Made by a program: the position numbers and the translations under genes. From Bacteroidota bacterium (GTDB lineage Bacteria; Bacteroidota; Bacteroidia; Chitinophagales; LD1): a stretch of DNA of 14,971 nucleotides. Position 1 is the first letter of the stretch. The number at the start of each line of letters is the position of its first letter. A model generated the notes under the pieces. That model was not told the DNA's origin, did not search any database, and saw only the letters and a program-made list of their open reading frames with translations. Below are positions 1 through 5,798 of the stretch, one piece after another. Where the stretch lies: contig JAQBNQ010000619.1 of the NCBI GenBank assembly GCA_028288545.1, forward strand, positions 1-14,971. The letters run 5' to 3'.

Positions 1-501
1 GTAACTTCCGAGGATCAGAATTTTCTATGGCATCATGGTTTTGATTTTGATGCCATAGAAAGGGCAATGAAGTACAACGAGAAGCAACAAAATAAAAAAC
101 ACCCGCGAATGAGGGGCGCTTCTACCATTTCACAGCAATGTGCCAAAAACACTTTTCTGTTTCCGGCCCGTAATTTTATCAGAAAAGGACTGGAGGTTTA
201 TTTCACTGCACTAATAGAATTGTTGTGGAGCAAAAAACGCATTATGGAGGTGTACCTGAATGTTATTGAAATGGGTGATGGCATATATGGTGCCGAGGCA
301 GCTGCGCAGTATTACTTTCATAAACCCGCCTCAAATCTTACTTCATCTGAATCTGCATTAATAACGGCCTGTTTACCCGACCCCAGAAAATTTAACCCTG
401 CAGCGCCAAGCCCATATATTTTACAGAGACAGGCTTTCGTGCTTAATCAAATGCGGCTTTGGGGAGGCAAACTGGATTATAACATGAAGGAATTTGAATA
501 A
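1..501 (+). CDS. mtgA: Monofunctional peptidoglycan glycosyltransferase MtgA, 5'-truncated by window edge
   Basis: Polymerises lipid II into glycan strands at the outer face of the inner membrane (GT51 family). The reading frame is open from base 1, so the gene starts outside the window; the ATG at 67 is internal because conserved family sequence lies before it. Visible at once is the catalytic motif SEDQNF with the general-base Glu at codon 4 (bases 10-12), followed by HHGFDFDAIERA. Further GT51 motifs follow: RGASTISQQCAKN, a WSKKRIMEVYLNVIEMGDGIYGAEAAA region (two adjoining blocks), and LITACLPDPRKFNP near the end. There is no transpeptidase domain: the protein ends soon after the GT51 domain, which fits the monofunctional MtgA rather than a bifunctional PBP1. 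The N-terminal membrane anchor is missing with the 5' end. The stop is TAA at 499-501; the next gene is convergent. Confidence 0.93.
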   Translation, partial: VTSEDQNFLWHHGFDFDAIERAMKYNEKQQNKKHPRMRGASTISQQCAKNTFLFPARNFIRKGLEVYFTALIELLWSKKRIMEVYLNVIEMGDGIYGAEAAAQYYFHKPASNLTSSESALITACLPDPRKFNPAAPSPYILQRQAFVLNQMRLWGGKLDYNMKEFE

Positions 502-516
502 AGCCTACGGCCTATT
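497..516. terminator. Weak hairpin between convergent mtgA and protease genes
   Basis: AATA-AA-GCC, loop TAC, GGC-C-TATT can pair as a short interrupted stem in the 10-base gap between the two convergent stop codons. It overlaps both gene ends and could serve both strands. The stem is short and there is no long T tract, so this is only a candidate. Confidence 0.25.
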
Positions 517-3004
517 TCATCTTCTCTACCTTCAGGTAGCTGTTATTCAACTTAAGAAGATATAAGCCACTGCTTAAACCGTTTGTGTTGATAGATAATT
601 GTTGCCTACCAGCCGGCATTCTTGTACCACTTATTATTTCTTTAACCAGTTTCCCATCTACCGAGTATAAATTGGCTTCAGCATTTTGCGTCTCACTCAA
701 TTCAAATTCCAACATTAATGTTTCGTTGAAAGGATTTGGAAAAATCCGCATTGTAAGACCATCAGCCGTTTGGTTTAAAAGACCCGAAAAAGGTCCCATT
801 GAAACATTTACATTGTCCAGGTATAGAACGTTGCCATAGCCACTTATCATCTGAAAATCGAATTTAACTGCCGCCTGACCAATGTAACTGCTTATATCGA
901 TGGTGTCTCTGCGCCATTGGGTGGACCGGGGTACAAATAGCTTGGTAGTATCAGGTGCTGTTGCAATAGCTGATCCTCCTTTATGATATATACTTGTCCA
1001 GTTTGTACCGCAATCTGTCGAAACAAGAACCGCCAGGGTATCTGAATGCCTGTTATCATATCGCGCATAGGCTATGTCGAAGCTAAGTGTGGCGGGAGAA
1101 CCGCCACCGGACAAATCAATAAAAGGGGTTACAAGGTCCGCAACTTCACCGGCATTGCTGCTAAACGGCGACCATTCATCAACCGAAACGGAATGGCCCG
1201 AAGTACCATAAGCACCGGTAGTATTTTGGGTCCAGGTGGTGCCACTTGATGGCGTGGTAAGTGTCCATCCCGTTGGAGTGAAAGCCCCCTCAAACCCTTC
1301 TGTAAAGGGCGTACTTACAGGAGAAGGAACTATAACGGTAAATATGCCATTGATAGAATCGTTAGCGGTATTCAGATCCGTTCCACCATCGGGTAGCGAT
1401 ACACTGGCATAAAAAGTGTTGCTGCCACCAGTTGCTGTAAGTGTTGGTAGAGAGACGTTGGCGCTTTGTCCGGTAGTTAATAATCCGCTCCAGTTAAAGG
1501 TTGCATCGGCATTATTATTTAAATGATAGGTAATTGTAGCTGAAACCAGGGAGTCTTTACCAGCATTACGAATAGTTATAACAGGACTAACACTTACGTT
1601 GCACGAAGAACCGGTAGGTGCAATTACCCCGGTTAAAGAAGCGTCCAAAGCCAGCGTTCCAATACTAGGATCATATCCATCGTTGGTTAAAGTGCCGGTA
1701 TTGCCGGGGTCGAGCCAATCGTGTAAGCGGGTTGCAGCAGTTGAGCCGGTATCCCAGGATACGCTGAACCTTCCGTAGTTATCACTTAACTGGTTGCCGG
1801 TTGCACCGCAAAATGAAGGGCCGCCAAACAACTGCCCAACCACTCTTTGATTCTGATCGAACAAAGGAGAACCTGATGAACCCGGTTCTGTTACACCGTC
1901 TGTCCATAAGCCGATTTGCCAAACCTGGGCAGTATAACCACCATTATAGGTAGAAGCTGTAACAGCGTTGTTAGCCTGAGAACATTTTTTAATATCACCG
2001 GAAGGGTGATGTATTCCTGTTACACTGGTTGCGGGAATACCACTGTGGTCCCAACCGGCGTAAAAAACATTAAAGTTAGAAGGCGGCACCTGGCTCATAC
2101 GCACCAGGTTAAAATCAGAAATCTGGTTATTGGCAACTTCGGTAGCACCGGTGATGGATTGCGAAGATGGATTGGTAGATGGGTTAGAACATCCCGGAGC
2201 TTCCCAATTGAATCTGAAAATCCAGGTATTGTCTGCGGTACCGCAATGATTGGCTGTTAGAATATAAGGCGTTCCATCATTGGCTGTATTGTTTACCAGT
2301 GAACCTGAGCAAAACTCATTACCACCTGAAACCAGGCAAACAACCGCTCTTTTTTGGGTGGCCCAGGCCGAATATTGCGGGCAGTTGATATTGTTCATAC
2401 AGGCCCCCGCATCGCCAAAAGACTTTACGTAATGGTTTACATCCTTGTATCCCTGGGTTATTCTAAACAAAATAAGGCTTCCTTGGCCTCTTGCTTCAAC
2501 CGGTTCAAAATATTCTATTACCGCTTCATCGCCATTAATTAATTCGGTCCCAAAAAGACCGTCGGCATAATTATTTTTAGAAGTGAATGCGCCAAGCACC
2601 TGGGAACCATCCTTGCTATAAACAAATAGTTTAGCCCCAACAGGCAACTTTAAGTGACTGAAAGCAAAATTCAAAGTAAAGGCACCAGCTGCCTTGATAT
2701 CCAATTGCCAGATACGGTTACCGTTTGAAAGAGTGGTCCAGGTGCCGGAGTTATTAAGGCCAAAATTAACAAGGTGATTATAGCCGAACCTATAAGGCCT
2801 CTCCTTGTACATATCGTTAACGGCATCATCAGCCAGCATCGAATCAACATTGATGGCAGGCATTGAGATTACGTTCAAACGCCGTGCATCGGCAAACTTA
2901 AAACCGGGAGGAATGCCTCCTTCAGAAAGTTGTGAAAATGACTTTAAAACGAAGGCTGAAATGAGCGTACATATAAGCACCAGGCGCATAGAATTGTTTT
3001 TCAT
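512..3004 (-). CDS. Secreted lysyl endopeptidase-type (Lys-C-like) serine protease with T9SS sorting domain
   Basis: Predicted extracellular S1 protease cutting after lysine. An N-terminal signal peptide (about 1-25, ends SFSQ) is followed by a propeptide-like region (about 26-194) and a protease domain (about 197-445). The triad is His253 (TANHCG), Asp297 (SDFNLV) and Ser377 (GSSGSP). Compared from memory with Achromobacter protease I (API), all six disulfide cysteines have counterparts (Cys202, 208, 232, 254, 272, 399), and Asp408 lies 31 residues after the catalytic Ser, exactly where API Asp225 fixes lysine specificity. The activity-enhancing Trp169/His210 pair of API appears to be Tyr353/Phe393. 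Lys194 just before the domain suits self-processing. After it come an Ig/CARDB-like segment (about 452-557), a jellyroll 'choice-of-anchor' type domain (about 566-735) and a T9SS type A C-terminal domain (about 750-830, IFPNPFNETL, SSGLYLLKL, ends KMK). Role probably nutrient proteolysis. Confidence 0.9.
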   Translation of the reverse strand: MKNNSMRLVLICTLISAFVLKSFSQLSEGGIPPGFKFADARRLNVISMPAINVDSMLADDAVNDMYKERPYRFGYNHLVNFGLNNSGTWTTLSNGNRIWQLDIKAAGAFTLNFAFSHLKLPVGAKLFVYSKDGSQVLGAFTSKNNYADGLFGTELINGDEAVIEYFEPVEARGQGSLILFRITQGYKDVNHYVKSFGDAGACMNNINCPQYSAWATQKRAVVCLVSGGNEFCSGSLVNNTANDGTPYILTANHCGTADNTWIFRFNWEAPGCSNPSTNPSSQSITGATEVANNQISDFNLVRMSQVPPSNFNVFYAGWDHSGIPATSVTGIHHPSGDIKKCSQANNAVTASTYNGGYTAQVWQIGLWTDGVTEPGSSGSPLFDQNQRVVGQLFGGPSFCGATGNQLSDNYGRFSVSWDTGSTAATRLHDWLDPGNTGTLTNDGYDPSIGTLALDASLTGVIAPTGSSCNVSVSPVITIRNAGKDSLVSATITYHLNNNADATFNWSGLLTTGQSANVSLPTLTATGGSNTFYASVSLPDGGTDLNTANDSINGIFTVIVPSPVSTPFTEGFEGAFTPTGWTLTTPSSGTTWTQNTTGAYGTSGHSVSVDEWSPFSSNAGEVADLVTPFIDLSGGGSPATLSFDIAYARYDNRHSDTLAVLVSTDCGTNWTSIYHKGGSAIATAPDTTKLFVPRSTQWRRDTIDISSYIGQAAVKFDFQMISGYGNVLYLDNVNVSMGPFSGLLNQTADGLTMRIFPNPFNETLMLEFELSETQNAEANLYSVDGKLVKEIISGTRMPAGRQQLSINTNGLSSGLYLLKLNNSYLKVEKMK

Positions 3005-3023
3005 TGTATTAGGTTTCGCAATA

Positions 3024-3051
3024 CAAGATTAACGCTTTTAAAGCCAACAAA
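3024..3051 (-). promoter_or_regulatory. Possible Bacteroidota promoter for the protease gene
   Basis: Read on the minus strand, TAATCTTG (3024-3031) matches the TAnnTTTG -7 box with one mismatch, and a TTTG (3048-3051) sits 16 bases upstream. The spacing is short of the usual 17-23, so confidence is low. The distance to the start codon (about 20 bases) is suitable. Confidence 0.25.
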
Positions 3052-3081
3052 AAACCCCGTTAAGAAGCAGGAATAATATGG

Positions 3082-3163
3082 TTCAGTTTACGGTTTCCTG
3101 TTTTCAGTTTACAGTTGTTAAACCGTCACCCATAAACCGAAAACTGTTGACGGTAAAAAGTTA
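3082..3163. repeat. Degenerate GTTTAC / AACCG repeat tract with inverted arms
   Basis: TTCAGTTTAC occurs exactly at 3082-3091 and 3103-3112. Related units follow in inverted orientation: 3132-3146 read on the minus strand is CAGTTTTCGGTTTAT and matches 12 of 15 bases of 3084-3098. A second perfect inverted pair is ACCGTCA (3122-3128) and TGACGGT (3148-3154). The tract ends inside the stop codon of the thioredoxin-like gene. It could fold in the RNA downstream of that gene, but it has no terminator-type T tract. It may be a simple-sequence intergenic element. Confidence 0.5.
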
Positions 3164-3721
3164 ACCGTGTTTCCATTTAATGTTACATCCTATACTCGGC
3201 CGTTGACGGGTGGATACCGTTTTAGCTAAGAGCAGGTTATCAAGTGCTTCCCGGAGGTCTTTACCGGAAAGACCAACGTTGTTAGAAGGCCGGGAATCAT
3301 CCAACTGGCCCCGGTAAACCAACTTCATGGCCTTATCAAAAATGTAAAAATCGGGGGTACAGGCTGCATCATAATCCTTTGCCACCTTTTGAGTTTCATC
3401 AAACAGGTATGGGAAAGGATATTTTTGTTCGATGGCAGTTTTTTTCATGTTCTCCGGCGAATCATCCGGCTGTGATTGAACATCGTTGCTGCTGATGGCA
3501 ATGAACCTTACCCCTTTAGGCATATAGTCGTTTGCCAGTTTTACCAATTCGGGATTTACATGTTTTACATAGGGGCAGTGATTGCAAATAAACATGATAA
3601 CCGTTGCCTTCTCCGATTTCAGTTCATTTAAGCCAAATTGTTTGCCTGAAACCGCATCGGGCAAAGTAAAATCAAGAGCCTGGGTTCCAAGCGGAATCAT
3701 GTTAGAGGGAGTGAGTGACAT
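3161..3721 (-). CDS. Thioredoxin-fold AhpC/TSA-like redox protein (PRX_like1 type)
   Basis: A 186-residue cytoplasmic thioredoxin-fold protein with no signal peptide or membrane segment. The N-terminal part (GTQALDFTLPD, about 12-22) is the usual entry into a redoxin/AhpC-TSA domain. The expected active-site loop is FICNHCPYVKH with Cys46 and Cys49 as a C-N-H-C motif, followed by FIAISSND (73-80), the cis-proline region AACTPDFYIFD (119-129, with Cys121) and YRGQLDDSRP (136-145). The C terminus SIGCNIKWK (177-184, with Cys179) is conserved in this family as I know it, so the protein looks complete. Probable role: thiol-disulfide exchange or peroxide reduction; substrate unknown. It is divergent from the secreted protein at 3877 and is separated from the downstream protease gene by a repeat tract. 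Confidence 0.85.
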   Translation of the reverse strand: MSLTPSNMIPLGTQALDFTLPDAVSGKQFGLNELKSEKATVIMFICNHCPYVKHVNPELVKLANDYMPKGVRFIAISSNDVQSQPDDSPENMKKTAIEQKYPFPYLFDETQKVAKDYDAACTPDFYIFDKAMKLVYRGQLDDSRPSNNVGLSGKDLREALDNLLLAKTVSTRQRPSIGCNIKWKHG

Positions 3722-3782
3722 TATTGGAAGAAATTGTGGAATATAAAAGCACTAAGATAATCTGAAATCCGGGGTTTCTATT

Positions 3783-3794
3783 TGTAGTACTACA
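3783..3794. promoter_or_regulatory. Perfect 12-bp palindrome in a divergent intergenic region
   Basis: TGTAGTACTACA is a perfect 12-base palindrome in the 155-base region between the divergent genes at 3721 (-) and 3877 (+). Its place suits an operator for a dimeric regulator. No protein partner can be named and no clear promoter box was found around it. Confidence 0.3.
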
Positions 3795-3876
3795 TGTTGC
3801 CATAATAATCTGGTTAATTTGCTTTTATCTACTTTTAAATCATATTTAAGCATAGTCCACCCTTTATAACCGGCAA

Positions 3877-4806
3877 ATGCAACTGATAAAATTACTGGCG
3901 CTCCTTATAACCTTGTGCGTTGCACATTCACTCAATGCACAAAAAACCGTTCTGAAGTTCGACCCGAAAGATACTTTAAATCCTTTTTACGAAACAATTA
4001 CATACAGATTGGCCTGTAACTACGCCCTTAAAAAGCAAACTGATTCGTGCCTGTTTTTTATAAACCTCTATCTGAGTCATACAAGCCGGAAAGAAGGTGT
4101 TGAAGCTATTTTATCGTCCGCAGAAATCACAACTAATTTAAAAGATGAAAGATGGATTAGAATGCGAGATAAAATGACAGCAGAACTAAAAACATTTTAC
4201 GGCCCGAAATTTAATACGCAGCTTTTTTTGCAACTTCTAAAATATGAAGGGGAAGACCAGGATACGCGCTGGGAGTCTCTTTCAACAGCTAAAAAATTTA
4301 AGTACCCCAACGGTTTTGTTGACACGCTTAACTTAAAGCATCTAAAATTTGTTGACTCTCTTTTATCGCACCACGTAGAATTAAGCACGAGTACCGTTGA
4401 AAAAGAGGGGATGAAGGCAATTTTCTTGTTCATCCAACATTGTCAGGATACTACGAGACAGGGGAAATACCTTGATCAAATTAACAACTGGCTAAGTTCC
4501 GGCGACATACCGGGAGAAGACTATGCGATTTACACCGACAGGCTTAGAACGAGACGCAATCTTCCCCAGATCTACGGCAGCCAATATTGGACGGACGAAA
4601 AAACCAAGCAGTTGGTTCTGTGTCCGATTGAAAATATTGCAGACTTAAATAGCAAAAGGAAACAGATGGGAATGAAATCCATTCAATATTATTTATTAAA
4701 CGTCGAATTTTTTGAACGCAAAAAATTTAGACGGGAAAGTGTCGCCGGCATATTAAAAGGCAATGAAAATTTGCAGGATTTCATATCCAAAGAAATGGAT
4801 AGATAA
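3877..4806 (+). CDS. Exported protein of unknown function with a possible TPR-like N-terminal segment
   Basis: A 309-residue protein that I do not recognise. An N-terminal signal peptide is clear (about 1-21: basic MQLIK, hydrophobic LLALLITLCVA, cleavage near LNA-Q), so it is exported. The segment about 38-90 (ITYRLACNYALKKQTDSCLFF... then LKDERWIRMRDKM) resembles the terminal tetratricopeptide-type unit seen in many Bacteroidota exported proteins, where LACxYAL is followed by a DxRW-type ending. The remainder (about 95-309) is charged, probably mostly helical, and shows no catalytic motif, membrane span or sorting domain. It stands alone on the plus strand between minus-strand genes. The start at 3877 is the first ATG that gives a signal peptide. 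Confidence 0.7.
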   Translation: MQLIKLLALLITLCVAHSLNAQKTVLKFDPKDTLNPFYETITYRLACNYALKKQTDSCLFFINLYLSHTSRKEGVEAILSSAEITTNLKDERWIRMRDKMTAELKTFYGPKFNTQLFLQLLKYEGEDQDTRWESLSTAKKFKYPNGFVDTLNLKHLKFVDSLLSHHVELSTSTVEKEGMKAIFLFIQHCQDTTRQGKYLDQINNWLSSGDIPGEDYAIYTDRLRTRRNLPQIYGSQYWTDEKTKQLVLCPIENIADLNSKRKQMGMKSIQYYLLNVEFFERKKFRRESVAGILKGNENLQDFISKEMDR

Positions 4807-4850
4807 TTTTACACATTAGTTAAGGCGTTTAACCACACGAGCCAGAAATC

Positions 4851-4885
4851 CCTACTTCCTCTCCTTCTTTTTAGCAGTTTTTTTT
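4851..4885. repeat. Direct repeat, copy A (pair with 5765-5798)
   Basis: Begins CCTACTTCCT, then CT (TC in the other copy), then CCTTCTTTTTAGCAG and a run of T (8 here, 7 in the other copy). The pair flanks the small protein / nucleotidyltransferase module. Confidence 0.75.
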
Positions 4886-4938
4886 GGAGCCTCAAACTTT
4901 ACTGCAAAACTGCAACTGTTGTGCCGCTCAAGCGTTAA
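4852..4938 (-). pseudogene. 3' remnant resembling the tail of the WG-repeat gene
   Basis: Read on the minus strand, the bases just after the nucleotidyltransferase stop encode AVKFEAPKKTAKKKERK and then a TAG stop at 4852-4854. This matches the C terminus of the WG-repeat protein, EKLTAPKSTAKKTAKKKGRK, also followed by TAG. At the DNA level 4851-4884 and 5765-5798 agree at about 32 of 34 bases. The upstream frame stays open for about 29 codons but has no start and no recognisable WG repeat. It is therefore best read as a leftover 3' end of a paralogue or of a partial duplication. Confidence 0.5.
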
Positions 4939-5415
4939 TTAATCCTTCTTTAAGCGATTTATTTTTTGTAACTCATCAACATCTGCCTTGTCCTTCGGCC
5001 TGTCACTCAAAATTTTGTTCACGATTAAATCATCCAAATGAAGAACAGGCACCTGGTAAGTCCCAATCTTCAAAAAGACCCTTTTTTCATAAGCCTTGTC
5101 AAAGTCAATTCCAACCATACGCGTAAGAAAGTCTAACCGCTCTGGAGGATCACCAAAATGAAAAACGATAACATTTGTAAAATCCATGGCCTGTATGTAT
5201 AACAAATCATCAGGATGAATATCTACCCGAGTCATCGCCTTCACGAATTTTTCTTTGTTTTCATTAGTTGGGCGAAGCCATATATCCATATCGCCTGTGG
5301 AGCGGACATAACCATGATAGATAACGGCATAACCACCCACTAACAAAAAGTCAACGCTTTCGTCAAGCAGAGCAAAAACAAACTGTTGATGAGTCGTATG
5401 AAATATGTACATCAT
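4939..5415 (-). CDS. Nucleotidyltransferase (DUF6036-like), possible toxin of a TA-like pair
   Basis: A 158-residue protein with the nucleotidyltransferase fold signature: GG at 27-28 in FLLVGGYAV, then Asp42-x-Asp44 in TGDMDIWLRP as metal ligands, and a likely third acidic residue at Asp95 (ERLDFLT). The C-terminal stretch VLHLDDLIVNKI followed by KDKADVDEL (about 125-149) is typical of the AbiEii/DUF6036-like group. Such proteins transfer a nucleoside monophosphate to a substrate; some act as toxins on tRNA, but the target here is unknown. Its start codon overlaps the stop of the upstream 80-aa gene by one base (TAATG at 5413-5417), which implies translational coupling. A second in-frame ATG follows at once. 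Confidence 0.8.
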   Translation of the reverse strand: MMYIFHTTHQQFVFALLDESVDFLLVGGYAVIYHGYVRSTGDMDIWLRPTNENKEKFVKAMTRVDIHPDDLLYIQAMDFTNVIVFHFGDPPERLDFLTRMVGIDFDKAYEKRVFLKIGTYQVPVLHLDDLIVNKILSDRPKDKADVDELQKINRLKKD

Positions 5416-5657
5416 TAAAAACTAAAGCGGCCACGCAAAGTTGCCGGGCGATTGCCAAAAACTCTTCTACTCAATTCGAAATGTATATTCATGCGTTGTT
5501 CAGGACTAAGATTGCGATAAAATTGATAATCAGCTTCGCTGGCTTCTTCAAACGATTTGAAAAAAGTAATCCGGCTTTTTTTCAAAGCTCCGTAACCCAC
5601 ACTTGGCTCGTTAAACTTATCAGGTGGTAGATTAAATTTGCTTTCCTCATCTTTCAT
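5415..5657 (-). CDS. Small helical protein, partner of the nucleotidyltransferase
   Basis: An 80-residue, charged, soluble protein without signal peptide or metal motif. Residues 29-67 (RITFFKSFEEASEADYQFY, then LSPEQRMNIHFELSRRVFG) resemble small proteins often found directly before DUF6036-type nucleotidyltransferases, with a 'FxSFEEA...LSPEERL...' pattern. The one-base TAATG overlap with the downstream gene supports paired expression. By position and size it may be an antitoxin or chaperone-like partner; this is inference, and no DNA-binding domain is evident. An inverted repeat lies 32-53 bases upstream of the start. Confidence 0.7.
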   Translation of the reverse strand: MKDEESKFNLPPDKFNEPSVGYGALKKSRITFFKSFEEASEADYQFYRNLSPEQRMNIHFELSRRVFGNRPATLRGRFSF

Positions 5658-5688
5658 TAGTTAAAGATAACCGGAAATTGACTGAGAT

Positions 5689-5710
5689 GCAAAATGCCCT
5701 TAGCATTTGC
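5689..5710. promoter_or_regulatory. Inverted repeat upstream of the small protein/nucleotidyltransferase pair
   Basis: GCAAAATGC, five-base loop CCTTA, GCATTTGC: the arms pair over eight bases with one bulged A. It lies 32-53 bases before the start of the 80-aa gene, where an autoregulatory operator is common in TA operons. It could also fold as RNA at the end of the WG-repeat transcript, but no T tract follows it on the minus strand. Confidence 0.35.
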
Positions 5711-5764
5711 CTTAAAAAACGTTAAACATGAAAGCTTCGGAATAAAGCTATCGCCACAATGAGT

Positions 5765-5798
5765 CCTACTTCCTTCCCTTCTTTTTAGCAGTTTTTTT
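5765..5798. repeat. Direct repeat, copy B (pair with 4851-4885)
   Basis: This copy covers the stop codon and last codons of the intact WG-repeat gene (TAKKKGRK-stop side). Two adjacent mismatches and one T-run length difference separate it from copy A. Confidence 0.75.

Noticed and set aside
67..501. ATG at 67 as the start of a short glycosyltransferase
   Set aside because: The frame is open upstream to base 1 and encodes the conserved catalytic EDQNF motif, so the gene is simply cut by the window edge.
512..3004. Ordinary trypsin-like protease without specific subfamily
   Set aside because: The spacing of cysteines, triad and specificity Asp fits the lysyl endopeptidase group throughout, so the narrower call is justified.
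3814..3821. TTAATTTG as promoter of the exported unknown protein
   Set aside because: One mismatch in the -7 box and the nearest TTG is only 14 bases upstream, which is too short.
4851..5798. Transposon with target-site duplication around the nucleotidyltransferase pair
   Set aside because: No transposase or integrase and no terminal inverted repeats; the similarity continues into diverged protein sequence, which fits an old paralogous gene end better than a fresh target duplication.
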